Source: Paenirhizobium selenitireducens ATCC BAA-1503 (GTDB lineage Bacteria > Pseudomonadota > Alphaproteobacteria > Rhizobiales > Rhizobiaceae). From it: a stretch of DNA of 64,000 bases. Both the position numbers and the translations under genes were made by a program. The DNA lies in contig NZ_JAEG01000001.1 of NCBI RefSeq assembly GCF_000518785.1, positions 744,001-808,000 of the forward strand, written 5' to 3'. Each line of letters opens with the position of its first letter. The stretch's first letter is position 1. The notes beneath the pieces are model-generated. The model ran no database searches. It was not told the origin of the DNA and worked only from the letters and a program-made list of their open reading frames with translations. Positions 1-7,886 of this stretch are shown piece by piece.

Positions 1-291
1 GCCGCCGAGCTTCAGTTTGAGCGGCCCACCGGCGATGACGGCAAAGACCCGCTCGGTCAGGCTCGAATCGACAATGCCGGCGAACCGCGCGAGAATCCGC
101 GTGCGCAGCACGTCGAGCAGGCCGGAAAAGACGAACAGCAAAAGGGCGAACACGGAAAGGACAACGAGAGTCGGCACGCTCTTCGACGGAATGACCCGAT
201 CATAGACCTGCAGCATGAAGAACGGGCCCGTCAGACCCAGCACGTTGAGCACCAGGCTGATGATGGCCGTACCGATTAGCGCTCGGCGCAT
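1..291 (-). CDS. Type I secretion ABC transporter, permease/ATPase (N-terminal part, runs off the left edge)
   Basis: The minus-strand reading begins MRRALIGTAIISLVLN and continues through LTGPFFMLQVYDRVIPSKSV and LDVLRTRILARFAG. This is the first membrane-spanning part of the PrsD/HlyB-type ABC exporters that energise type I protein secretion with an HlyD-type adaptor and an outer-membrane channel. Only about 97 residues lie in the window, so the ATPase domain cannot be seen. The chosen ATG at 291 has GGAG five bases upstream. An in-frame ATG at 324 would add 11 residues and is a less likely alternative. The substrate cannot be told from this fragment. Confidence 0.8.
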   Translation of the reverse strand, partial: MRRALIGTAIISLVLNVLGLTGPFFMLQVYDRVIPSKSVPTLVVLSVFALLLFVFSGLLDVLRTRILARFAGIVDSSLTERVFAVIAGGPLKLKLGG

Positions 292-978
292 GGAAACTCC
301 GTGGTTCAAGGCGGACCGCCACATCCGACGAACCACCGACCTTAGTCAATCCCATGTTGGTGCGTCAGGCGATTTTTTGCAACATTGGCCGGGTGGGCGG
401 GGATGGCGCAGGTGGCAGGCGCGTTGGGACTCTGGACGCCGACAAAGTAGGTACATGGGATGCCTGTTGCCAAACTCTCTGGAGTGCGGGCATCGACCCT
501 CTGGTGTGAGAGAATTGCCTCCCGACACTGGGCTACCTCAGCCCGGTGGAATTCGAAACAAGGTGGGATTGGCCTAACTCGGTGTCCGCAAAACCGGCAG
601 CAGGCCAGAACGCGATGTCGCGATAGCAAGGCACCGCTCCAACGCTGAGGGCAAACAGAAAGAATATGTTTGCCGATCAGCTCGCGTTTTAGTCCAACGA
701 CGGCGACACGATAGATGGCCCAGAAAACCTTCGCTCAACCGTCGAAGCGCGTGATCTCAAGCTCCTTACTGGCCCTTACGGGTTCCAGATCGCCCTAGCC
801 CGAAAGTGCGGATTGGGGCGCACTCCGCGTCGGTTAAACGCTCTTTGTCAGCGACTCCGCCCGTCTTGGCACAATTTCTGTGAATGACGTTGCCAATTTG
901 CACAACCAAAGCCTGATTCGGTTGACGAAACTTCGGGCCTCGCGTGATCTATCGTTCATTCGATCCAAGGAGAAATTT
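292..978. other. Gene-poor stretch between the secretion gene and the DUF5343/TIGR02391 module
   Basis: I find no intact gene in these 687 bases. They hold the transposase relic described at 513-626. An uninterrupted plus-strand reading of about 60 codons ends at the TGA at 894-896; its peptide includes VEARDLKLLTGPYGFQIAL and has no convincing start or recognisable family. The base composition is more mixed than in the neighbouring housekeeping genes. It looks like decayed accessory DNA rather than a regulatory region. Confidence 0.5.
513..626 (+). mobile_element. Remnant of an IS3-family transposase C-terminus and IS end
   Basis: One plus-strand frame reads LPTLGYLSPVEFE and then VSAKPAAGQN before a stop. 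The phrase (S)TLGYLSPxEFE is the classic end of IS3-family OrfB DDE transposases. In many of these elements the last codons (VSxKPAAG) are encoded by the terminal inverted repeat itself. Only about 37 codons survive, and the upstream part of the transposase is absent in all frames. The identification rests on remembered family motifs, so a translated search against an IS database would settle it. Confidence 0.55.
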
Positions 979-1653
979 ATGGCATCGCATCCGTATATCT
1001 CTGGCCCGGGTAACATCACACAGATGATTAGTTTCCTGCGGAAGAATTTCCCTGCAACGGTCTCTTCGGAGACCGTTAAAAAATACCAGATTGCTTCGAA
1101 CAACGAGAGCTATGTCATCAACGCCCTGCAGTTTCTCGGGATCATAGACGAAGAGGGAAAGCGTACAGACAAGGGACACGAAGTCTTGCTGTTGCCTCAG
1201 GGCGAATTCGAAAAGGCGTTCGCATCTCTGGTCCGCGAGGCATATACCGACCTTTTCGAAATTAGGGGTGAAGACGCCTGGACTTTAACCAAAGCCGAAC
1301 TGACTGCGTATTTCCGCACAAACGACAAAACCAGCGAAGTCATCGGCGGCAGGCAGGCCGGCGTCTTTATGGCGTTCAGCGCATTGGCAGGAAACGAACA
1401 GCAGGCAACATCCACCAAACCCCGAGCATCGACATCCAATGGCAACTCGAAAGCGGCGAAAGCGAAACCCGCAAAGGCAAAACAAGCCGACACCGTCGTT
1501 GAGCCTGCTACCGCCTCCGTGCCGGTTCAAACGTCATCGAGACGAGACATGGCTTTGACGGTGCGGATAGAAATCAACCTGCCCGCCGAAGGCTCGCAGG
1601 AGACCTACGACAACATCTTCAAGAGCATCAAGGCCAACCTGATCGATGTTTAA
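979..1653 (+). CDS. DUF5343 domain protein (winged-helix-like), first gene of a two-gene accessory module
   Basis: The 224-residue product begins MASHPYISGPGNITQMISFLRKNFP. Residues 1-75 have the look of a winged helix (SSETVKKYQIASNNESYVINALQFLG, then a wing with GKRTDKG), followed by a helical part to about 135. An Ala/Lys/Pro-rich linker spans about 137-182, and a conserved-looking tail contains VRIEINLPAEGSQETYDNIF. This architecture matches DUF5343 proteins of unknown function. The ATG at 979 has AAGGAG about six bases upstream; an earlier in-frame ATG at 880 lacks such a site. The gene overlaps the next one by 8 bases, so the two are translationally coupled. Codon use is less GC-rich than in flanking genes. 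An antitoxin or regulator role is inference. Confidence 0.75.
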   Translation: MASHPYISGPGNITQMISFLRKNFPATVSSETVKKYQIASNNESYVINALQFLGIIDEEGKRTDKGHEVLLLPQGEFEKAFASLVREAYTDLFEIRGEDAWTLTKAELTAYFRTNDKTSEVIGGRQAGVFMAFSALAGNEQQATSTKPRASTSNGNSKAAKAKPAKAKQADTVVEPATASVPVQTSSRRDMALTVRIEINLPAEGSQETYDNIFKSIKANLIDV

Positions 1654-2122
1654 GAACCTTACCCGGTTCGAGCGGATCGCCAGAGCGTCGCGTAACGTCG
1701 GGAAAGCGCGCCCATCGTCAGCACCTGTTGCCCATCCTTTCGACGAACGGAACATCCATCCCGCCATCGCCAAAGTGTCGAAGGCTCTTTTCGACGACGG
1801 CCACTATTCGCAGGCGACCTTCGAAGCCTTCAAGTTCCTCGATGCGCTCGTGAAAGAGCTTTCTGGCGTCAACGATAGCGGCCACGGGCTGATGATGAAC
1901 GCGTTCGGAGATAGAAGCACGAAGATCAAGCTGACGGACATGGTTACTCAAAGCGAGCAGGACGAACAGAGCGGCTACAAGTTCATATTCGCCGGGTCAA
2001 TGTCAGCAATTCGAAATCCGAGAGGACATGAGATAATTCATGATTCCATTGATCGATGCCTCGACCACCTGTCGATGGCATCGACATTGCTACGGCGGAT
2101 CGAAGATAGAAAATACCCCTGA
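1646..2122 (+). CDS. TIGR02391/Ymh family protein with HEPN-type RNxxxH motif
   Basis: The 158-residue protein shows the family landmarks HPAIAKVSKALFDDGHYSQA, EAFKFLDALVKELSG and the C-terminal AIRNPRGHEIIHD. R123-N-P-R-G-H128 fits the R-x4-6-H signature of HEPN domains, many of which are RNases in toxin-antitoxin, abortive-infection and CRISPR-linked systems. The start lies inside the end of the DUF5343 gene (8-base overlap). I propose a small-RNA or tRNA-cleaving toxin or defence effector controlled by its upstream partner. That function is inferred from the motif and context, since TIGR02391 proteins are uncharacterised as far as I know. Confidence 0.75.
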   Translation: MFKNLTRFERIARASRNVGKARPSSAPVAHPFDERNIHPAIAKVSKALFDDGHYSQATFEAFKFLDALVKELSGVNDSGHGLMMNAFGDRSTKIKLTDMVTQSEQDEQSGYKFIFAGSMSAIRNPRGHEIIHDSIDRCLDHLSMASTLLRRIEDRKYP

Positions 2123-2369
2123 GCTCAAAGTTGATCGACGGGGCCCGCACGCCAATATCAACGATGTGAAGTCTTCAATCACGGAGAACCAAGACTTATC
2201 TGGCGACGAGTCAGCAATTGCGTGGCGACAGCGCGGGAATATCGCGCAACGAACACATAGACTCCAAAGCGATGCCGGGATCGGCATTGTATTTTATGCA
2301 AGAGAATCAACAGTCTTCAGCGCAATCGGATTGACCAAAAAGTCAGTGATGCTGACGAACTAAACGAAA

Positions 2370-2445
2370 TGGTGGGCCCGGAGGGACTCGAACCCCCAAC
2401 CAAGCGGTTATGAGCCGCCGGCTCTAACCATTGAGCTACAGGCCC
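2370..2445 (-). tRNA. tRNA with CAT anticodon (probably tRNA-Ile2; elongator Met possible)
   Basis: On the minus strand the sequence folds as a standard 76-nt cloverleaf. It has a GGGCCTG acceptor arm pairing with CGGGCCC, a D-arm beginning AGCTCAATGG, anticodon loop CTCATAA on a GCGG/CCGC stem, and a T-arm with GGTTCGAGTCC. The 3' CCA is encoded (bases 2370-2372). The short D-loop resembles E. coli tRNA-Ile2, whose CAT anticodon is modified to lysidine, more than elongator tRNA-Met. Sequence alone leaves the two open. Its 3' end faces the accessory module at 979-2122. Confidence 0.93.
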
Positions 2446-2601
2446 AGCCCGGCGTCTGGCGCCGCAGGCGGCGGGCAATGGCACCCGGCACCTTGGCTGA
2501 CGCTCTAGCCGAATTCGCCACAGGCGACAAGTCTCCGCCGCAATGGCTTCACAATCGCCCGTCATCAAGGCAAGTGTAAGGGACGCCAATTCGAGGAGAC
2601 C

Positions 2602-3342
2602 ATGATGAACCATCTGAAGACAACGAGGCTCGCGCTTGCCGCCACCCTCTCCTGCGCAATTCTCCTGCCGCTCTCCGCGCTCGCCGCGGAACCGGAAATC
2701 CGCGAGGCCACCATCATCGTCTCGGGCGAGGGAGACGCGGCGATCGCGCCCGACATGGCGGTGCTCAGCCTCAGCGTCGTGCGCGAGGCCGAAACGGCGG
2801 CTGAAGCGTTGAAGGCCAACAGCCAGGCCATGGCCGAGGTCATTGCCGATCTGAAAGCCAAGTCGATTGCCGATCGCGACATCCAGACCTCGGCCTTCTC
2901 CGTCGATCCGCTCTACCGCCAGGACAAGGCCGACGACGACGGCTACGAAGCGCCGGTGATCGTCGGCTACCGGGTCACCAACGGGCTGACGCTGCGCGTC
3001 CGCGACCTCACCATGCTCGGCGGGCTGATCGATGCGGCCGTCAAGCTCGGCGTCAACCAGGGCGGCGGGATCACCTTTACCAACGACAATCCGGATGCGG
3101 CGATCACCGAGGCCCGCAAGAAGGCCGTGGCCGAAGCCATGGAGAAGGCGAAGGTGCTGACCGAGGCTGCCGGCGTCAAGCTCGGCCGCGTCATCGAGAT
3201 CAGCGAGAACTTCGCCCGCCCGATGCCGCAGCCGATGTATCGCGCGGCCATGGCCAAGGAGATGGCCGACGCTGCCCCGATCGCCGCCGGCGAGAACGAA
3301 TATACGGTGACCGTCAACATCACCTATGCCATCGCGCAATAG
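2602..3342 (+). CDS. SIMPL (DUF541) domain periplasmic protein
   Basis: The 246-residue product has a signal peptide of about 28 residues (hydrophobic core ALAATLSCAILLPLSAL, cleavage near ALAAEPEI). The SIMPL/DUF541 fold follows: IIVSGEGDAAIAPDMAVLSLSV, a Tyr-rich middle (DPLYRQD), GYRVTNGLTLRVRDL and the repeat-like C-terminal half with AVAEAMEKAKVLTEAAGVKLG. Family members (E. coli YggE, BP26 of Brucella) are exported or outer-membrane-associated oligomeric proteins, some linked to oxidative-stress tolerance. GGAG precedes the start, where two ATGs are adjacent. It appears to be a single-gene unit ending at the hairpin at 3411-3434. Confidence 0.88.
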   Translation: MMNHLKTTRLALAATLSCAILLPLSALAAEPEIREATIIVSGEGDAAIAPDMAVLSLSVVREAETAAEALKANSQAMAEVIADLKAKSIADRDIQTSAFSVDPLYRQDKADDDGYEAPVIVGYRVTNGLTLRVRDLTMLGGLIDAAVKLGVNQGGGITFTNDNPDAAITEARKKAVAEAMEKAKVLTEAAGVKLGRVIEISENFARPMPQPMYRAAMAKEMADAAPIAAGENEYTVTVNITYAIAQ

Positions 3343-3410
3343 CCGGGACGTTTCGCCCGCCGGGCATCTGCCGGGCGGGCGGGCGCTCGTCCACATGAGG
3401 TGAAACGCGG

Positions 3411-3434
3411 AAGGCCCGCCAAACGGCGGGCCTT
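3411..3434 (+). terminator. Rho-independent-like hairpin after the SIMPL gene
   Basis: AAGGCCCGCC and GGCGGGCCTT form a perfect 10-bp stem around a 4-base loop (AAAC). The following CCTCGTTCC is only weakly T-rich. It sits between converging genes and could serve both strands. Confidence 0.6.
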
Positions 3435-3458
3435 CCTCGTTCCGACGGGCGGAGACGA

Positions 3459-3827
3459 TCAGTAGGTGATGACGGGGCAGCCGCGGACATTGGCGAAGAC
3501 CATGCGGTCGAACTCGCCGTGGCGGAAGCCGGCAACGACGATCCGGCGCGGCGTTACATTGTGGACGCGGGCGCGGCGCAGGCCGCTCCAGCGGGCCTCT
3601 TCCACCGCGCGGCGCGGCGAGCAGCCTTCGGGGCGGTGGCGGCGCGGCTGATAACCCCAGCCCGGGCGGTGACCGTAGCGGTCGTCGCGATCATAGCCGG
3701 GTTCGCCGCCGCCGATATAGATGCCCCAGCCGAAGTCGGAGCCGGCCGCGGCGGTCGACACGGTGCCGACGGTGGAAGCGAAGGTGACGAGGGCAACAAG
3801 GCCCAATTTTGTGAGCATGCCGGTCAT
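3459..3827 (-). CDS. Small exported hypothetical protein
   Basis: The 122-residue product has a clear signal peptide (LVALVTFASTVGTVSTAAAG) and then a Gly/Tyr/Arg-rich mature part with GWGIYIGGGEPGYDRDD and GHRPGWGYQPRRHRP. A conserved-looking C-terminal segment contains RHGEFDRMVFANVRGCPVITY. Proteins of this build are common in Rhizobiaceae, but I do not recognise a named domain. AAAGGAGA lies six bases before the ATG, which supports the start. Two Cys residues in the mature part could form a disulfide in the periplasm. Function unknown. Confidence 0.7.
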   Translation of the reverse strand: MTGMLTKLGLVALVTFASTVGTVSTAAAGSDFGWGIYIGGGEPGYDRDDRYGHRPGWGYQPRRHRPEGCSPRRAVEEARWSGLRRARVHNVTPRRIVVAGFRHGEFDRMVFANVRGCPVITY

Positions 3828-3973
3828 GGGGTTCTCTCCTTTAGCTGTCCGGCCTTGGCCGGGGTGACGCTCCCGCTTTCCTCAGCGATTGGGAAGAGAA
3901 TGCCTCAGCCGGCCTGAATGCGATCCGAACTGCTTATTCAGCGATCGTTCATGCAAGGATCACTGGCGCCGCG

Positions 3974-4396
3974 TCAGCCGGCGATGTGCAGGACGACCTC
4001 GCGCCGTTGCGGCAGATCCCGATGCTCGAACAGATAGAGCCCCTGCCAGGTGCCGAGCAGCAGGCGCCCGGCGGAAAACGGAATGCCGATCGACACCTGC
4101 GTCAGCGCCGCCTTGATATGCGCCGGCATGTCGTCCGGTCCCTCCTGCCGGTGCTCGATCCAGTCCATCGCCGGGTCGGAGGAAGGCGGCACCATGCGGC
4201 GGAAGAAGGCCTTGAGATCGCGCTGGACCGACGGATCGGCGTTTTCCTGGACCAGCAGCGAACAGGAGGTATGGCGCACGAAGACCGTCAGCAGCCCCTC
4301 CTCCGCTTCCTCGGCCGCGAGGAAAGCCACCGCCTCATGGGTGAACTCGTGGAGCCCCTGCCCTTCGGTCCGAACTATTACCCGCCGCAGGGCCAT
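3974..4396 (-). CDS. yjbQ: YjbQ family (UPF0047) protein
   Basis: The 140-residue protein carries the family signatures FVRHTSCSLLVQENADPSV, DMPAHIKAALT and the C-terminal GTWQGLYLFEHRD. Conserved His, Glu and Asp of this small trimeric fold bind metal, and E. coli YjbQ has promiscuous thiamine-phosphate synthase activity; the physiological role is unsettled. The start at 4396 is chosen for the GGAGG five bases upstream. A longer in-frame reading to 4564 has no ribosome site and an atypical peptide. It stands alone between the small exported protein and the divergent GGDEF/EAL gene. Confidence 0.88.
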   Translation of the reverse strand: MALRRVIVRTEGQGLHEFTHEAVAFLAAEEAEEGLLTVFVRHTSCSLLVQENADPSVQRDLKAFFRRMVPPSSDPAMDWIEHRQEGPDDMPAHIKAALTQVSIGIPFSAGRLLLGTWQGLYLFEHRDLPQRREVVLHIAG

Positions 4397-4681
4397 GCAC
4401 TCCTCCCTCGTCCTTTGCCGACGCCCTGTCCGGCAGGCTGTAGATGGGTCTGATCCGACCGAGGTCAAGCCAAACCGGGATACGTCAGCCGAGTGCGAGG
4501 ATCTCGTTGCTTCCCCGCACATCAGAAAATACCAGAAATGCAGACCTATATTGATTTTCGTCATATGAGCACGCGCTCATTGCAGAAATGACCATGCAGC
4601 GAAAGTACTGCTTTAACTTTATGGAAAGGCAGCCATGATTGTCTTCCCAGATATACTGAATATTCTCGCACAGGCCATTTC

Positions 4682-6838
4682 ATGCAAGCCGTTTTGGACC
4701 AGCTTCGCAACAGCGACAGACTGTGGGACCTCGAAAACTACAACGTATTCGGAACAACCGCCGAAGAAGACTATGACCACATTGTCCGGCTGACGGCCGA
4801 GTTGTTCGATGCGCCGATCGCCCTGATCAATTTTGTCGGCGGCGAGGAGGTCTGGGTGAAGGCGCGCGTCGGCCTCGACGTCCAGTCGGTGCCGTGCGAT
4901 GTCGCCTTCTGCAGCTACACCGTGCTCGACGACAAGCCGCTGGTCGTGCCCGACCTGTCGCGGGATGCCCGCTTCGCCCTCAATCCGCTGGTCACCGGCG
5001 AACCCAATTTCCGCTTCTATGCGGGCGCGCCGCTGAGATCGGCCAGCGGCCATGGCATCGGCACGCTCTGTATCATCGACAGTCGGGCGCGGGAAGCGCT
5101 CGACGAACGTCAATCCCGTCGGCTGGAGGACCTTGCGCAACTGGTGGCCGACAAGCTTGAACAGCGGCGGCTCTCCCGGCTGGAAGTGATCGCATCCAAA
5201 CTGATGCAGGCGACCGCCGACGCAGTGGTGATCACCGACAAGGACGGGCACATCGCCGCCTGGAACCAGGCGGCGGAAACGGTGTTCGGCTACAGCGCCG
5301 AAGAGGTGCTCGGCAAACCGCTGGCGACGATCTTTCCGATGGGCTTCGACGAGGTCGACCAATCCGGGAATGCGGACGAGCCGGGCCTCAAGCACCGTCG
5401 CACCGAAATCACCGCGCTTCACAAGCGCCACCATGAAATCACGCTGGAGGTCTCGGCGATCGCCTGGCACGACGAACGCCTCAATCTGTCCGGTCTCGGC
5501 CTGATCATTCGCGACGTGACGGAGAAACGCATTGCCGATCGCCAGATCGCCTTCCTCGCCCATCACGACGAACTGACCGGACTGGCCAACCGCAACAGCC
5601 TGCACCAGCGGATGGAGGAGTTGTTGCGGCCGGGCTCGGACGGCGCGCATGGCCTCGCGGTCATCTGCATCGATCTCGACCGCTTCAAGCTGGTCAACGA
5701 AACGCTCGGCCACAAGGTCGGCGACGCGCTTCTGCGCCAGGCGGCGGAGCGGCTGCGCTCAATCGCCGGCCAGGACGACATTCTCGCCCGGCTCGCCGGC
5801 GACGAATTCGCCATCGTGCGTCGCGGCGCCCAGGACGAAGAGACGCTATCGCTGTTTGCCGAAACCATTCTGGCCGCAATTGCGGAAACCTTCGAGGTGG
5901 GCGGCCATCTCGTCTCCACCAGCGCCAGCCTCGGGATCGCCCGCTATCCGCGCGACGGGGAAGACTGCGACACGCTGCTCAACCACGCCGACCTCGCCAC
6001 CTACCGCACCAAGATCGAGGGCCGCAACGGCTATCATTTCTTCGCGCCGGACATGGATGGCCAGACCCTGGTCAAGCGCGGCCTGGAACGGGATCTGCGC
6101 AGCGCGCTGAAGCGGGACGAGTTCGAGATCCACTACCAGCTGCAGTTCGACATCGCCTCCGGCCACCCGGTCGGCGCGGAAGCGCTGTTGCGCTGGAAAC
6201 ATCCGGTACACGGCTATGTCAGCCCGGCCGACTTCATTCCGATCGCCGAGACCACCGGCCTGATGGTGTCGATCGGCCGCTGGGCCTTCCACAAGGCCTG
6301 CCACGACTTCGCCGCCGGCGCGCCGGGGCTGAAGCTCGCGGTCAATCTCTCGCCCGTGCAGTTCCGCCGCGACGATATCGTCGCTCTGGTGCGCGAGGCG
6401 CTAGCCGCCTCCGGGCTGCCGAGCAACCGGCTGGAGATCGAGGTCACAGAATCCCTGCTGTTGGAAAAGGACGCCGGAACGCTCGATGCGCTCAACGCGC
6501 TCAAGGCCATGGGCGTGAGCATTGCCCTCGATGATTTTGGCACCGGCTATTCCTCGCTCAGCTACCTGCACAACTTTCCCTTCGACACGCTCAAGATCGA
6601 CCGCAGCTTCGTCAAGGAGGCCGAAACCAACAGCGATTGCGCCGCGATCCTGCAGGCGATCGCCGCCCTGGCGGCCGCGCTGAACCTGACGACGGTTGCC
6701 GAGGGCATCGAGACCGAACAGCAACTCGCCCGCGTCAAGGCGCTCGGCTATCACGTGTGCCAGGGTTTCCTGCTGGCTCGGCCTCAGCCGATCGCGGCGC
6801 TGGCGGAACTCAGCCAGGCGAGCCGCACCGCCGGCTGA
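4682..6838 (+). CDS. GAF-PAS-GGDEF-EAL cyclic-di-GMP signalling protein
   Basis: The 718-residue cytoplasmic protein has, in order, GAF (about 25-165: APIALINFVGGEEVWVKARVG, GAPLRSASGHGIGTLCIID), PAS (about 175-285: ADAVVITDKDGHIAAWNQAAE), GGDEF (about 290-450) and EAL (about 465-710). The diguanylate cyclase signature reads AGDEF (372-376), and the allosteric RxxD site is GQDD, so product inhibition is probably lost. The phosphodiesterase domain looks complete: E500-A-L, NLSPVQF, EVTES, DDFGTGYSS, KIDRSFV, AEGIET and QGFLLARP. No membrane segments are seen, so the input is cytoplasmic through GAF/PAS. Net activity is likely c-di-GMP hydrolysis, possibly with GTP or GMP-tuned control by the GGDEF domain; this last part is inference. 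Confidence 0.9.
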   Translation: MQAVLDQLRNSDRLWDLENYNVFGTTAEEDYDHIVRLTAELFDAPIALINFVGGEEVWVKARVGLDVQSVPCDVAFCSYTVLDDKPLVVPDLSRDARFALNPLVTGEPNFRFYAGAPLRSASGHGIGTLCIIDSRAREALDERQSRRLEDLAQLVADKLEQRRLSRLEVIASKLMQATADAVVITDKDGHIAAWNQAAETVFGYSAEEVLGKPLATIFPMGFDEVDQSGNADEPGLKHRRTEITALHKRHHEITLEVSAIAWHDERLNLSGLGLIIRDVTEKRIADRQIAFLAHHDELTGLANRNSLHQRMEELLRPGSDGAHGLAVICIDLDRFKLVNETLGHKVGDALLRQAAERLRSIAGQDDILARLAGDEFAIVRRGAQDEETLSLFAETILAAIAETFEVGGHLVSTSASLGIARYPRDGEDCDTLLNHADLATYRTKIEGRNGYHFFAPDMDGQTLVKRGLERDLRSALKRDEFEIHYQLQFDIASGHPVGAEALLRWKHPVHGYVSPADFIPIAETTGLMVSIGRWAFHKACHDFAAGAPGLKLAVNLSPVQFRRDDIVALVREALAASGLPSNRLEIEVTESLLLEKDAGTLDALNALKAMGVSIALDDFGTGYSSLSYLHNFPFDTLKIDRSFVKEAETNSDCAAILQAIAALAAALNLTTVAEGIETEQQLARVKALGYHVCQGFLLARPQPIAALAELSQASRTAG

Positions 6839-6950
6839 CACGGTGAAGACCATGTCGCGGCCGAGGCCGGTGCATAACATGGCCGCGGCCTTTGCGTGCC
6901 GTGCGCAACGCGTTAGTCTCCTTAGAACCCCGTGAGGAAGAGGAGACACC

Positions 6951-7427
6951 ATGTCGAACGACCGAGACCTGCTCGACACCCTGGCCGGCCAGGAAGACGC
7001 CCTGGTCTTCAAGACCTTCAACGAAATCACCGCGATCGAGGTGGGAGAGCACCTGCTGCGTGCCGCGCGCGCCGGCGATCTGCCGGTGGTGATCAACATC
7101 CGCACCGCCGACCGCGTGCTGTTTCATGCCGCCTTGCCGGGCTCCTCGCCGGACAATGACGAATGGGCGCGTCGCAAGAGCAATGTCACGCTCCGCTTCC
7201 ACCGGTCATCGATGCGCGTCGGTGAAAACTACCGGCTGAAGGGCCGCGAAGTGTGCGCCGAACTGGGCCTGGATCCGATCGACTATGCGAGCCACGGCGG
7301 CAGCTTTCCGGCGCGCGTCGCCGGCACCGGCGTGGTTGCGGCCATCACCGTTTCTGGGCTCGCTTCCGAGGATGACCACGGGCTGATCGTCAAGGTGCTC
7401 GAGGACTATCTGGCGGAGGAACAATAG
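6951..7427 (+). CDS. Heme-degrading-domain / UPF0303 family protein
   Basis: The 158-residue product resembles the GlcG/HbpS-like (DUF336) fold of UPF0303 proteins. It has FNEITAIEVGEHLLRAAR, VVINIRTADRVLFHAALPGS, a central WARRKSNVTLRFHRSS, and a Gly-rich tail HGGSFPARVAGTGVVAAIT ending VSGLASEDDHGLIV. GAGGAAGAGGAG precedes the ATG. Relatives are annotated as heme-degrading domain proteins, but enzymatic evidence in bacteria is thin, so the biochemical role is uncertain. It is followed by a convergent gene 22 bases away. Confidence 0.75.
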   Translation: MSNDRDLLDTLAGQEDALVFKTFNEITAIEVGEHLLRAARAGDLPVVINIRTADRVLFHAALPGSSPDNDEWARRKSNVTLRFHRSSMRVGENYRLKGREVCAELGLDPIDYASHGGSFPARVAGTGVVAAITVSGLASEDDHGLIVKVLEDYLAEEQ

Positions 7428-7449
7428 TCTCCGCGGGGCCGCCGGATTT

Positions 7450-7818
7450 TCACAGCGCGGTCGACAGGTAGAGGCTGAGCCGGGTCAGGTGATCGTCCTC
7501 GCCTTCGAAGACGAACACGCAAGGCAGCGAAAAGCGCCGCCCCACACCGGATGTGCCGTCGCGGTCACTGCCTTCGATCGTGCCGTCATAGGCACCCCGC
7601 AGGCCCGCGTCGTCGGCCATGGCGACGCCATTGGCGAAACGCGCGTCGTGACGCAGCAGGTAGGCCGACAGCGTATCGCGCATCGACGCAAAGCCGATCA
7701 CCCGCTGACCGTCCGGCATGTCGAGCACGGCCTCGGCATCGAAGAGGGTTTCAAGGGCGGCAAAATCGCGCTGATTGAGCGCCTCGATAGCGTGCGACAT
7801 CTGTTGTCGGATCGGCAT
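7450..7818 (-). CDS. SnoaL/NTF2-like small protein
   Basis: The 122-residue protein has the NTF2-like/SnoaL pattern: an N-terminal helix AIEALNQRDFAALETLFDAEAVLDMPDGQRVIG, the RDTLSAYLLRHDARF segment and C-terminal strands ending DDHLTRLSLYLSTAL. Such cone-shaped folds occur as isomerases, hydrolases or ligand binders. The active-site chemistry cannot be read from the motif. The start at 7818 is preferred because GGAGG lies eight bases upstream; an upstream extension to 7878 lacks a ribosome site. Confidence 0.7.
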   Translation of the reverse strand: MPIRQQMSHAIEALNQRDFAALETLFDAEAVLDMPDGQRVIGFASMRDTLSAYLLRHDARFANGVAMADDAGLRGAYDGTIEGSDRDGTSGVGRRFSLPCVFVFEGEDDHLTRLSLYLSTAL

Positions 7819-7886
7819 GGACAATTCCTCCGCTGGACTGGTCCGCATGCACTTAGGGCAGGAGACACGCCTCGGCAATGGCGGTT

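Noticed and set aside
2317-3396. Minus-strand frame whose end reads GPVAQWLEPAAHNRLVGGSSPSGPT
   Set aside because: That peptide is simply the translated tRNA gene at 2370-2445, and the rest is antisense to the SIMPL gene.
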